Source: Hyaloraphidium curvatum (lineage: Eukaryota > Monoblepharomycota > Hyaloraphidiomycetes > Hyaloraphidiales > Hyaloraphidiaceae). From it: a stretch of DNA of 64,000 nt. Every line of letters starts with the position of its first letter. The first letter of the stretch is position 1. The notes below the pieces were generated by a model. It was not told the DNA's origin, searched no databases, and was given only the letters and a program-made list of their open reading frames with translations. This document shows positions 31,111 through 41,340 of the stretch, in pieces. The translations under genes were made by a program, and so were the position numbers. Location: NCBI GenBank assembly GCA_025558095.1, contig JAIVFI010000043.1:62001-126000 (forward strand), in the 5' to 3' direction.

Positions 31111-33704
31111 ATGCCGCGTGTTCTGCACGTCGCAGTCGCGGCGTTGGCGGCGCTTGCGCTCTCCGGGGCTCAAGCGGGCCTGGCGCCGCCCCATGACGAG
31201 ATGGTCGACACTCGTACTGTGGATCCCGCCCAGTGGTTCCAGAATGCCGAGAACGAGGTGCTGGCCTGGTGGAACGCGCTCACGACGAACGCATCATCCG
31301 TTACTCCGGATGGCCGGCTGCTTGCGCGTCAGATCCAGCAGTTTCTCGCCGAAGCGGGACCCTCGACCTCGGCTTCCGGAGCCGGCGACAAGGCGGCGAG
31401 CGCGACCACGAAGGGCGACGTGAACAAGCCCCGGCCCAACTTTGTCATTGTCCTCGTCGACGACATGGACCTCATGATGGGATCGCTTGACGTGCTGCCC
31501 AAGATCCGGAAGGTGCTCCGCGAGGAAGGTACTGTACACGGCCGGGAGCCCTCGAGCTGCTCGACGTGCTAACTTTTGTCAAGGTACCGAGTTCCGGAAC
31601 CACTTCGTCACCTGCTCGGTCTGCTGCCCGTCGAGGATGAGCCTGCTCACCGGGATGTTCGCGCACTCGACCAACTTCACCGACGTCGTGGCACCCGGAG
31701 GCGGGTGGGAGCGGATGTTTAAGCTCGTGAGTGAACTTCTCCTCCAGCTGCACTGACCAGCAATGACCATGAGTTTGACGGCTTCCGCTCAGGGCCTTAC
31801 CGACATCTCGCTGCCCAAGTACCTGAACGACGCGGGCTATACCACGGCCTTCTTTGGCAAGCTCGTGAACCAGTACCTTCCGCGCAACTTCCAGCTCGTC
31901 CCGCCCGGCTGGGACCTGTTCGACTCGCTCGTGAACCCATGGATGTACAACTTCTACCAGACGGTCATGGCCAAGAACGGCGACACCATCAAGGTCAGCC
32001 AAAACGGGGTTAACGGGTTTCCATGTAGATCTGACCGCCTTTGTTTGCTGCAGTTCTACCCGAAGAAGCACCAGTCGGACATCATCACCTCCAAGGCTAC
32101 GACGGCGATCCGTGACGCGGCCCGCATGAAGAAGCTCAAGAAGGACGAGGGCGTCGACAAGCCTTTCTTCCTCTACGTCGCGCCTACCATGCCGCACACC
32201 GAAACCCGCTTTAAGGCCACGGGCGAGTTCCCCGACCCGCCCATCCCCTTCACCCCGCAGCAGTTCCTCCGCCTCCTGATCGGCAACATGGGCGACACGG
32301 GCGGCTTCAGCGGCCCCGGCATGTCGGACCAAGGGGGCAACCCGATGGACGGCCGCCTCCTCGTGCCCGGCGTCGTCATCCAGACAACCGAGGTGATCCC
32401 CGCCGAGCGGCACCGGCACCTCTTCCCGGACTCCAGGGTGCCGCGGGACCCGAACTTCAACCCGGACGTACAGGACAAGCCCGGGTGGATCGGCAAGCTG
32501 CCCAAGTTGAACCAGACGCGGATCGACAGGATGGACCACTGGTACCGCCAGCGGCTCAGGGGCCTCATGTCGGTCGACGATATGGTCGGGGACATTGTCG
32601 ACACCCTGCAGCAGACCGGGGAGCTCGACAACACCTACATTCTTTGTGCGTGGGCCGATGTGCTTCCCTCATTCCCATCTGACGCGGCCGCGCTGCATTG
32701 TCAGTCACGTCCGACAACGGCTGGCACCTCGGCCTGCACCGCCTCGGCGGCGGCAAGCTCACCCCCTACGAGCACGACATCCGCGTTCCCATGCTCGTAC
32801 GCGGCCCGGGCGTCCCCAAGAACCACGTGTCCAAGGACGTCACCACGCACACGGACATCGCCCCTACGCTGCTCAAGCTGGCCGGCATCCCGCTGCCGGA
32901 CCACTTCGACGGCGCGCCGATGCCGCTGCACGGGGAGGCCAAGGACGGGGAGAAGCTCGAGGCGTTCGGCGTCGAGTACTGGATCGGCCTTTTGGACGAG
33001 GAGGCGTCGAGCACGGTGAACGACAACAACTACAAGTCGGTCCGCTACATTGTGAGCCTCATCCGCCGAACTCCGGACGGAATGCTAACTTGCCCGCCAT
33101 CCAAGTCGAAATCCGGCCGCAACTATCTGTACACGGTCCGCTGCGAGGGCCACGAGCGCGAACTCTACGTATGTCCTCTTTTTCCTTCTCCGATCGCCCA
33201 CCCTCATTTGCTCCCCGAACAGGACCTCTCCAAAGACCCCTACGAGCTCCGCAACGCCGTCCGCGATCCTGCCTACGCCACCCTCGTGGACCGCCTTGAC
33301 GCCCTCCTTCAAGTGCTCCGCGGCTGCGCCGGCAAGACGTGCCGCGAGCCGTGGCTGAGGTACCACCCCGACGGCTCGGTCAGGTCCCTGGACGACGCGA
33401 TGGACGCCAAGCATGACGGGATATACAGGGCGCTGCCGAAGGTGACGTTCAGGGAGTGCAAGTGGGTTCCGTTCCGCGCAACGGCGGGGGATGACAGCTG
33501 ACGGTGCCGGCCAGCTGGATCCACGACCTCTACCGCGAGGGCCTCTCGGACGAGCCCGGCGCCACGGTGCGCCTCCCAGACAAGCCCGTCAGGCCGGCAC
33601 AGCCCAGGACGGCGGCGGACCTGGCTGCTGCAGGGTGGACCGACGCGCCGGTGGAGAAGGACGGGCTGGATTTGAGGATGCCCAAGGCCAGGGCCAGGAT
33701 GTGA
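31111..33704 (+). CDS. Secreted sulfatase (arylsulfatase family)
   Basis: Eight exons: 31111-31528, 31584-31726, 31793-31993, 32054-32645, 32705-33051, 33106-33168, 33223-33461, 33515-33704; 730 aa. The N terminus MPRVLHVAVAALAALALSG is a clear signal peptide. RPNFVIVLVDDMD is the metal-binding start and SVCCPSRMSLLTG holds the C-x-P-S-R motif, whose Cys153 becomes formylglycine. Further on are FFGKLVNQY, F|TSDNGWHLG, and DIRVPMLVRGPG. The closest look is to N-acetylglucosamine-6-sulfatase-like and arylsulfatase-like enzymes of fungi and plants. It would hydrolyse sulfate esters outside the cell or in vacuoles. If the last 53-bp intron is retained, a stop at 33499-33501 ends the protein about 50 residues earlier. 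Needs a formylglycine-generating enzyme elsewhere in the genome. Confidence 0.85.
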
Positions 33705-33809
33705 TGCCCGCGGAGGGGGCGTGGACGCCCGAGGGGTATGCTATTGGAAGAACGGCGCAAGATTGCCCCTCACTACATACATTATGCCCACGATCATTGC
33801 CAAAGATGA

Positions 33810-35011
33810 CTACTTGCGGCCAAAGAATCTGTTGACCGGGGCGAGCAGCCGCGTTACCAGCGGCTCCTGCGTGCCGTGGCTCGCCAGCGCGCCCTTGGTC
33901 GAGTAGTCCGCGAGCGTCTCGGCGGGGAAGGTGCCCGTCGCGTAGGTGCGGTAGAGGTCTGGATCGAAGGACGATCAGCGACTTCCCCGGCGGAACAGTG
34001 CCCGAATACCCACAGTCCACGATCCGGAACCAAAGCCCGCTCTCGAACCCCGTGTTGGGGTCCCGCAGGTACAGTCCCCAGCCGCCCGGCGCCGCGTGCT
34101 CCGTCCCCCAGGGGGTCGGCTTCCACACGTGCTTCATCTCGAGCGAGCACAGCGCCTCGCGGACCATCGCCGAGCCGGGGTTGGCCGTCGACGCCCAGAG
34201 CTCCAGCGGCCTCGCCGGTTCCTTCGAGGGGCAGCGCAGGATGCCGGTCTCGATGCCCTGGAACGAGAGGAGGCGGACGAGCGTCGGCAGGCCGAAGGCA
34301 AGGAAGCGGTTGCGCAGGGTGAGGGCGAACGGGCGGGCGGGCTCGGCGGGGCCGTAGTGCGCGTAGAGGTACTTGATGATGTCTTCGGATTCGTAGAGCT
34401 TGGTGGAGGTGTTGGGGTCGACCAGGAAGGGGAACTGGGCACGGCCCCCGAGTTCCATGACCGTGGGGCGGTAGCGGGAGTCGGAGGAGACTGCGGACGG
34501 GCGGAGCACGCGTGTGAGGTGGTCGAGGAAGCAGTGGCGAGCTCGAATGATCACGCACCGACGCCGTACTGCTTGATCGTCAGGCGGGGGGTTGGGTAGA
34601 CCTCCACTTCGAGGTCAAGGGCCGAGATTGCCTCGCGGACCTGATCCCGGGCAGAGAACGCGTCAGGCGGGGCCAAACGGGATCGTAGCCCAACGAGCAG
34701 TCACCCACGTTGCGGCAGAAGGGGCAGCCCGCCCACTCGTACAGCTGAAGCCGTTTCGCAGGCCTCCTCCTCCCCTCCTTGCCGACGACCGCGATACCGC
34801 CCGAACCAAAGCGTGCGAGCACGTACAGCGTGGCGCTGGCCCAGTTCGCGCCCAGGAACAGCGACAAGTACTTTATTAGCGCGAAGAGGGCCTTGGCGCT
34901 GGTGAAGGGGCCGCGTGGAACGAGGCCGGCCGGGGGCTCGGCGCGCTGGGGAATGATGACCGGCCCGGCCTCGAGGTCCGCGGCGGCGGCAGCGGCGGGA
35001 GCGGCAGACAT
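33810..35011 (-). CDS. Double thioredoxin-fold GST-like protein (plant/cyanobacterial type)
   Basis: Four exons on the minus strand: 35011-34709, 34640-34559, 34490-34014, 33958-33810; 336 aa. After an Ala-rich N terminus and a hydrophobic stretch, LQLYEWAGCPFCRN (Cys96-Pro-Phe-Cys99) opens a first glutaredoxin/GST N-type domain that continues through RYRPTVMELGGRAQFPFLVDPNT and ESEDIIKYLYAHYG. A second domain starts at RPLELWASTANPG and contains LRDPNTG and a spliced repeat of the ES-IVDYLY pattern. The same two-domain plan with RPKV-E-GG-QFP-LVDPNT occurs in plastid-type proteins of plants and cyanobacteria. Probably a glutathione-dependent oxidoreductase; N-terminal targeting is possible but unproven. 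Confidence 0.72.
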
Positions 35012-35328
35012 CGCGATGCGGGCTGGCTGCCAGGCACTGCGGGGCCAAACGCGTCGCGATGGTCGAGCTCGTCGGCGGCGGTGTGTTTGGCGATTCGATC
35101 GCTGTTGACATGTGAAACCCCCGATCGGTCTCGACGACGCGTGCCCCCCCGGGCAGGTCGCTGGTCCAGGTCGAGTCCGTCTCGCCTCGTCTGGCGACCA
35201 TCCATCCTAGCGCGACTGAACCTAGCGAACTCTCGTCGAGCGAGTTCGCGGCCTGAGAAACCGATGCCTCGAGGCCCGATCGGATCCAGGGTCATCCGCA
35301 AAACTCCGACCTTGCGGACGCGGACGGA

Positions 35329-35336
35329 TATAAAAG
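35329..35336 (+). promoter_or_regulatory. TATA box upstream of the lipase gene
   Basis: TATAAAAG lies 51 bp upstream of the lipase start codon at 35387, in the 375-bp divergent spacer (35012-35386) shared with the double thioredoxin-fold gene. It is a textbook TATA box and one of few in this window outside the transposon. Confidence 0.6.
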
Positions 35337-35386
35337 GCGGTCGACGGAACTGATTCCTGCTTCCACCTTTGCCCGCTGTCTCCGAA

Positions 35387-37231
35387 ATGGCATCGCAGGA
35401 TCCGCCCAGCGACGGCCCTCCCGCCGAGGCGCCCGGGCCCGGGTCTCTGCCGAGGTTGTCTGCCGTGCTTTCGGGGGTTCGCGCGGCCTCTCTGCTCGCG
35501 CGGCCCATCACCGACAGCGTGTGGAGCTGGCAGAAGTGGGGCACGCAGCTGGGCTTCGGCATCGCCCGGGCCGCGACGGGGGCGCTGCCGGGGGCGCACG
35601 AGGTGCTCGGCGCTGCAGAGGGGGCGGCGCTGACGGGCATTGCCGCCGTCGGGGCGGTCGTCGGCGCGTCGCTGGACGCCTCGGCCGCCGCGCTGGGGCT
35701 GGCGAACGCCGCGCTGCCCATGAGCGACGACGAGCGGCGGGCGGCGGCGCTGGGGCCGGTGGGCCTGGTCGAGCGGTTCCTCGAGCTGCTCAACAGCGAC
35801 GACGTCAGCTTGACCGGCGAGGACGGGTCGCCCGAGGGCGCCGTGAAGACCGTGGCCAAGCTGTGGGCGTGGGGCCGGATCGTGCACCACTCCGAGGCCG
35901 CGTGGAGGGACATGGTCATCATGGACGGGCTCGCGGCGCCGCTGGCGGACTTTTCCCAGTCGGCGACGGGCGGGCCGGGCGCGGACCCGGTGCCTGCCGG
36001 CGAGCCCGCCCCTGTCACGATGCCGTCGTCGGTCCAGGTCACTTCGGCGCCGGCCGGGACGGAGGACTACGACGTGGTCGCCGGGACCATTGCCGAAAAG
36101 GAGCCCGTTGCTGATCACGCCGGCGGTTTGAACGCCCCGACGGACGTGTTTGATCTGCTTGCGTCGTCTGACCCGAAGCACCTGCCGGCCCAGCTCAAGG
36201 AGCTCCACCGGCTGTCGCGCCTCTGCACGGGCTCTTACGGCGAGGTTCTGGCACGGTTTCTGGGGCTAACGGGCGGCACCAAGGCGCTCCCGGGCACCCG
36301 ACCCGCCGCGCAAGCTCCGGAGGCGCCGGCAGAAGCCATCCACCCCTCACACGCCTACCTCGCCCAAGCGGCCGACATCTCCCACTCTGACATCCTCCAT
36401 TCGACCCACACCATCCTCCCCGGCCGCTCCCTGCTGGGCACGTACCACCCTCTCCTCTTCCTCCTCCGCGACCCCGCCCGCCGCGCCCTGACCGTCGTCT
36501 TCCGCGGCACCCTCGAGGCGCCGGACGTGCTGGTGGACCTCGCGGCGTCGGCGGCTGATTTTGGGGCCGGCACCGCGCACGGCGCCATGCTCGACGCCGC
36601 GATGCACCTCGCGCGCCCTTCGTCGCCCTTCCTCGCGGCCGTCCGCGCGGCACTCGAGCCCGGGTGGGGCATCATCCTTGCCGGGCACTCGCTCGGCGCC
36701 GCGCTGGCCTCGCTCCTCGCCCTCCTGCTGCCCCCCCTGTTCCCGGGCGTACGCGTCTTCGCCGTCGCCCTGGCACCGCCGTGCGTCGTCTCGGTCGACG
36801 TGCCGGCCGCCAACGTGCTATCTTTGGTGCTCGAAGACGATCTCGTGCCGCGGCTGTCGCACTCGGCCGTCCGCGAATCCAAGCTCGCCCTCAACGGCCT
36901 CCGCATCGACCTCGCCGACCTCGCCCTCCGCGACGCCCGCGTCACCAACCTCCCCGGGACGGCGCTGGACGCCGACCGCACGTACTTCCTCGCCGCCCGC
37001 CTCGCGGCCCTCCGCGCGGCCTTTGGCTCGTCCTATCCGCCCGTCGAACGGGCCACCCTCCGCCCCGCCGGGCGCGTGTGGTGGATCAGGGGGAGGGAGG
37101 TGCTCCTCGCGCGCGACGCGAGGGCGCTGGGGGGGCTGGCGCTAAGCGCCGGGGGGGTGGCGAGACACATGCCCGACAGGTACGAGCGGAGGTTGGGGGT
37201 GCTGGAGGCGCTAGCGGGGGCGGGGAACTAG
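35387..37231 (+). CDS. Class 3 lipase, diacylglycerol-lipase-like
   Basis: Intronless, 614 aa. The C-terminal half carries the lipase 3 fold: LTVVFRGTLEAPDVLVDL (oxyanion-hole strand), ILAGHSLGAALASLLALLL (nucleophile Ser435) and LSLVLEDDLVPRLS (catalytic Asp region), a set typical of sn-1 diacylglycerol lipases. The N-terminal about 220 residues are Ala/Gly rich with two amphipathic or hydrophobic segments (TGALPGAHEVLGAAEGAALT and neighbours) that may associate with membrane, but the four-span module of animal DAGL is not evident. Likely releases fatty acid from diacylglycerol or related glycerolipids. ATG at 35387 follows a TATA box at 35329. Confidence 0.8.
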   Translation: MASQDPPSDGPPAEAPGPGSLPRLSAVLSGVRAASLLARPITDSVWSWQKWGTQLGFGIARAATGALPGAHEVLGAAEGAALTGIAAVGAVVGASLDASAAALGLANAALPMSDDERRAAALGPVGLVERFLELLNSDDVSLTGEDGSPEGAVKTVAKLWAWGRIVHHSEAAWRDMVIMDGLAAPLADFSQSATGGPGADPVPAGEPAPVTMPSSVQVTSAPAGTEDYDVVAGTIAEKEPVADHAGGLNAPTDVFDLLASSDPKHLPAQLKELHRLSRLCTGSYGEVLARFLGLTGGTKALPGTRPAAQAPEAPAEAIHPSHAYLAQAADISHSDILHSTHTILPGRSLLGTYHPLLFLLRDPARRALTVVFRGTLEAPDVLVDLAASAADFGAGTAHGAMLDAAMHLARPSSPFLAAVRAALEPGWGIILAGHSLGAALASLLALLLPPLFPGVRVFAVALAPPCVVSVDVPAANVLSLVLEDDLVPRLSHSAVRESKLALNGLRIDLADLALRDARVTNLPGTALDADRTYFLAARLAALRAAFGSSYPPVERATLRPAGRVWWIRGREVLLARDARALGGLALSAGGVARHMPDRYERRLGVLEALAGAGN

Positions 37232-37473
37232 GGAGGCGGGAACGGACGGATGGATCGGACGGAGGAGCTGCGAAACAGGACCGTGCGCAATGTCTGCCAC
37301 CAGCATGGAAATATACTTACAATCGAAACATCACTCCGCTGGTCTGCGTCCAGGAACCATGTCCGTGCGGGGAATGGGCCCCCCGAGATTCGAGGAGGCG
37401 CTCCGGGCGGCCGCTGGCTCACTCGTCGCTTTCCCCGTCCGACTCGACTCACCTCGCGCACAACTTCCCCGCG

Positions 37474-38568
37474 ATGTCCACCAACGGCAACGCCCTCGGG
37501 CTCGCGGTCCCGCTCGGCGTCGGCACGATGATGTGGGGCGACACGCCGCTGGACGCCCGCATCGCGGGGATTCTGGACGCGAGCGTGCTCGACTCGCTGG
37601 TCGCCGAAGCCACCGCGGCGAACATTACCCTATTCGACACCGCCGAGGGCTACGGCGGCGGGACGAGCGAGAAGCGGCTCGGCGACGCTGTGGCGAGGGC
37701 GTCCAAGGTGCCTGCGGCGTCGTTGCTGCTGTCGACAAAGTTCCTCCCTACGCTCTGGAGGTGGACTCCGTGGGCCGTGGCGCGGGCCGCGAGGGGCAGC
37801 TGCGAGCGCCTCGGGATCAAGCAATGCCCGCTGTACTTTATTCACTCCCCCGTGCACCCCATGCCGGTCGAGGTGTGGATCCGCGGGGTGTCGTTGGCGG
37901 TGGAGGAGGGCACGGTCAGGGACCTCGGCCTGAGCAACTTCAACGCGCGGCAGGTGGAGCGCGCCGTCGCCGAGGCCAAGCGGCTGGGCAACGTCCGCAT
38001 CGCTGCAAACCAGTTGATGTGCAACCTGCTCGTCTCCAACTCCCCGGAGCTGAAGGAGACCATCAGAGTGTGCAGGGAGCACGGGATCGCCGTCGTTGCG
38101 TACTCCCCGCTGGGCCAGGGGCTGCTGTGCGACGGGCTCACGGAGGAAAAGGCGGCCAACACGCGGCTGCTGACCATGACGGGCCTGACCTACCCCGATC
38201 TGGCCAACCTCCGCGGGGTGGTGGCGGAGATAGCCGCGGCCCACGGCAAGAAGATGGCTCACGTCGCGCTGCGCTACCTGATCCAGCAGGGCCACGTCCC
38301 GCTTGTTGGCATGCGCCGGATCGAGCACCTCCGCGAGGCGCTGGGCGCGGTCGGGTGGGAGCTCACCGCGGACGAGATGGCCAGGCTGGACGCCGCTGCG
38401 CTGGGCAGGCACACGTTCGAGAAGCCGCGGTGGAGGAGGTCGCTCTTCGTCGTGTTCATCTCGCTGCTGATGGTGGCGTACAAGGCGAGCTCGCTGTGGG
38501 CGGCGGCGAGGGAGCGGCTGAGCTGGTCGTACTGGTTCCCGGCAAAGGCGGACAAGAAGGAGCGTTGA
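37474..38568 (+). CDS. Aldo-keto reductase with C-terminal membrane anchor
   Basis: Intronless, 364 aa. The (beta/alpha)8 aldo-keto reductase tetrad is visible: DTAEGYGGGTSEKRLG (Asp and Tyr), LLSTKF (Lys) and YFIHSP (His). LGLSNFNARQVERA and VAYSPLGQGLL are typical of the AKR family that includes plant and bacterial NADP(H) oxidoreductases. Unusually, after the cofactor-binding end a hydrophobic helix (SLFVVFISLLMVAYKASSLW) and basic tail follow, predicting tail-anchoring in an ER, outer-mitochondrial or plastid-like membrane. Substrate unknown. The start at 37474 is the first ATG in good context; the frame is open far upstream through the end of the lipase gene, but only out of frame with it. 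Confidence 0.82.
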   Translation: MSTNGNALGLAVPLGVGTMMWGDTPLDARIAGILDASVLDSLVAEATAANITLFDTAEGYGGGTSEKRLGDAVARASKVPAASLLLSTKFLPTLWRWTPWAVARAARGSCERLGIKQCPLYFIHSPVHPMPVEVWIRGVSLAVEEGTVRDLGLSNFNARQVERAVAEAKRLGNVRIAANQLMCNLLVSNSPELKETIRVCREHGIAVVAYSPLGQGLLCDGLTEEKAANTRLLTMTGLTYPDLANLRGVVAEIAAAHGKKMAHVALRYLIQQGHVPLVGMRRIEHLREALGAVGWELTADEMARLDAAALGRHTFEKPRWRRSLFVVFISLLMVAYKASSLWAAARERLSWSYWFPAKADKKER

Positions 38569-38887
38569 TGGGCGGGAGATTTTGAGGACGGCTTGGATCT
38601 CTTCTCGGACATTCGAGCCCGGAGAGCTCACTGGTTCGAGGACGAGCTGGGCTCTTCTCGCGCGAGCCGGATCGTGCAGATTGTAGTCATTTGATACATC
38701 TTGATAGGGCCGGAATGGATCTCGTTTGTCCGTAAGGCACTGATCGGAGTCGGTCGTTGCGGGGAAGCTTGGCCGCCGGCTCGGCTGACTCGGCTTCTCT
38801 GCGACCGAGTCGACCGAGGACCGCCCGCCCGCGCCCCAGAACCCTCGTTCCGCACCCGGAACGTGTCCGCAGCGTAGTCCGGACACG
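38569..38887. other. Intergenic spacer
   Basis: 319 bp between the aldo-keto reductase stop and the cytochrome b5-acyl-CoA dehydrogenase start, same strand. No gene or repeat seen; presumably the promoter of the downstream gene. Confidence 0.4.
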
Positions 38888-41064
38888 ATGCCTTCGTACA
38901 CCGCTGCGGAGGTCGCGGGCCACGCGTCGGAGAAGGATGCCTGGATCATCATCCGCGGCAAGGTTTACGATGTGACCTCCTTCCTGGAAAAGCACCCGGG
39001 GGGCAAGAAGATCCTGCTCAAGGTGGCAGGGCAGGATGCTTCGACCCAGTTTGCCCAGTTTCATGATGTGCGGGCCCCGACGTCTCTGTGCGGGAGGCAT
39101 TTCTGACACCGACCTGTTCTCGGACCGCCAGGTGGAGAAGGTCCTCGCCCAGTACTCGAGGCTGGAGGTCGGCACCGTCGTCTCGGCGCTCTCTGAGATC
39201 GCCAAGAAGGAGGATTCGGGCAAGGTCGGCAAGGGCAAGCTGTACACCGGGGACAACGAGGTGTACGGGGAGATGCTGCCGTTCGCCGACCCCATGTGGA
39301 TGCAGGACTGGTCGGTTCCTGCTTTTCGGTATCGTCGGCACCCTTACTGACGGGTCTGACCTCGATGGACACCCCTTGGCTTTCTTTGGACACCGACATC
39401 CGCGGCGCAACAGGTACTCGCCCTACTACAACAAGTCGCACTTCGAACTCGCGCGCCACCTTCGTCCCCTGATCGACGAGCACCTCGCGCCCCACGTCGA
39501 GGAGTGGGAGGAGAAGGGCTGGGTCCCGGACGAGGTCTACGCCAAGTGGGGCGAGCTCGGCCTCCTGGCTTTCGAGCAGGCGCCGGAGGTCTATGAGCAC
39601 CTGCCCAAGAACTTCCCGCGGCTCCCCGTGTTCCAGAAGGACGATCAGATAGACAAGTTTCACAAGCTCGTCAGGTACGTTGAAGTGGCTGTTTGCGTGA
39701 ACTGGTCTCCCAATTGGCCATTCCAGCGGCTACGAGTACGCCCGCCTCGGCGCCGCCGGCATCAGCCAGGCCATCTTCGTCGGCATCCACATCGCCACGC
39801 CGCCGATCATCCACTTCGGCTCCCCCGAAATGAAGGCCAGGGTGCTGCCCGAGATCTTTGGCGGCAAGCACCGCTGCTGCCTCGCCATCACCGAGCCGAC
39901 GTCGGGCAGCGACGTCGCCAACACGTCGACGACGGCCACGCTGAGCGAGGACGGCAAGCACTTCATCGTCAACGGCACTAAGAAGTGGTGGGTTTCGTCG
40001 CCTTGTTCCTTGGCTGGCTCAGTCTCACTGAGGCTTTTACAGGATCACGAACGGCATCTACGCCGAGTACTTCTCCACTCTCGTGAGGACTGGCGGCCCC
40101 GGAGCCGGCGGTCTTTCGATGCTGCTCATCGAGCGCAAGTTCGGCGGCGTCAACACCCGCCGCATGATGGTGCAGGGCACCTGGTCGGCCGGCACGACCT
40201 TCGTGGTACGTCTCCCAAGCTCGGCATAGTTCCGCAATCTCTGATTCGTGCTTTTTGCTCAGGAATTCCAAGATGTCAAGGTCCCCGTCACGAACCTCAT
40301 CGGACCCCTCAACCAGGGCTTTATGGTGTTGATGCGGAACTTCAACAGGTGCGTTTGCGAAGCTTGGCAGAGCGCGGCATTGCATTGCCTGATTCATCGT
40401 TGTGTTTCCAGCGAGCGTATCGGCTCCATTTCGGGAGCCATCTTTGCCGCTCGCGTCGCCTACTCCGAATCGCTGAAGTACGCCCACAAGCGCAAGACCT
40501 TCGGCAAGTACTTGATTGAGCACCCCGTCATCCGCGCCAAGCTCGCCAACAGTGCGTATCGCCGCCGCGCCCGACTTTTGGCACGTTCTTATGGGACCTC
40601 GGTCTTTCAGTGGCACGCCAGATCGAGTCGGCCCAGGCATGGATCGAGCTCCTTGTCTAGTACGTTCCCATCGCTCTGGACGCTCCCCAGGCACTCACCG
40701 CCCTTCCAGCCAAACCCAGATGTTCAAGGACTATGTGCAAATGAACGACAGGATCGGCGCCGTCACCGCCCTCGCCAAGGGCCACGGCTCCCAGGTCTGC
40801 GAGTTCGTGCTCCGCGAGGCGAGCCAGATCTTCGGAGGCCTCTCGTACACGCGCGGCGGTGTCGGCGGCAAGGTCGAGCGGCTGTACCGCGAGGGTGGGT
40901 GTGACGTCGGTCCCGCTTGGATGGTGTGCTCATCCTCCGACCTCCCTCTACCAGTCCGGCAGTTCGCCATCCCCGCTGGCAGCGAAGAGGTAATGCTAGA
41001 CTTCAGTATCCGCGACGGCCTCAAGAAGGCCAGGATGATGGGCGCGCCCCTGCCGTCGATCTAG
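38888..41064 (+). CDS. Cytochrome b5 domain fused to acyl-CoA dehydrogenase
   Basis: Ten exons: 38888-39067, 39132-39310, 39414-39674, 39727-39987, 40043-40205, 40263-40348, 40412-40551, 40611-40659, 40710-40894, 40955-41064; 537 aa. Residues 1-70 are a cytochrome b5 domain ([19 protein letters not shown] with haem ligand His36, and FAQFHD with His59). From about residue 120 the acyl-CoA dehydrogenase fold follows: [37 protein letters not shown] (FAD/substrate), [24 protein letters not shown] and PAGSEEVML near the end. Such fusions occur in fungi. The haem domain suggests electrons leave through cytochrome b5 partners rather than ETF. Substrate and compartment cannot be read; no clear C-terminal peroxisomal signal (ends LPSI). 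Confidence 0.85.
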
Positions 41065-41085
41065 GGAGGGCTTGGAGGGCTCGGT

Positions 41086-41340
41086 TCCTTTGGCGGACGA
41101 GTTTGTCAATGTGCATTGCCACAAGGTCAAATTCCATTCTTTGCTGCACCGATTGCGGCTGTTCAGAGGAAGCTTGCTTCGTTATCGGATCCTTTGTCGA
41201 CGAATCTGGCGGACTCGGTCCGTTGGCAGATGGTTTGTCAATGTGCAAGCCGAAAACAATTCCATTTCTTTGGTACACCACTCTGGATGTTCAGAAGAAG
41301 TTTGCCTCGAAATCAGATCCATCGTCCACAGATTCGTCGT
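41086..41340. repeat. Tandem duplication of the 3' end of the ankyrin-like gene
   Basis: Two imperfect copies of about 125 bp, 41086-41212 and 41218-41340, share GTTTGTCAATGTGCA, AATTCCATT, CTTTG, GATGTTCAGA-like and CAGATTCG blocks. The second copy contains the real end of the ankyrin-like gene (minus strand, stop at 41291-41293); the first holds a diverged version of the same C-terminal codons (a GSD-EA-F pattern then TGA). It is therefore a downstream, non-functional copy of the gene tail. Confidence 0.6.
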
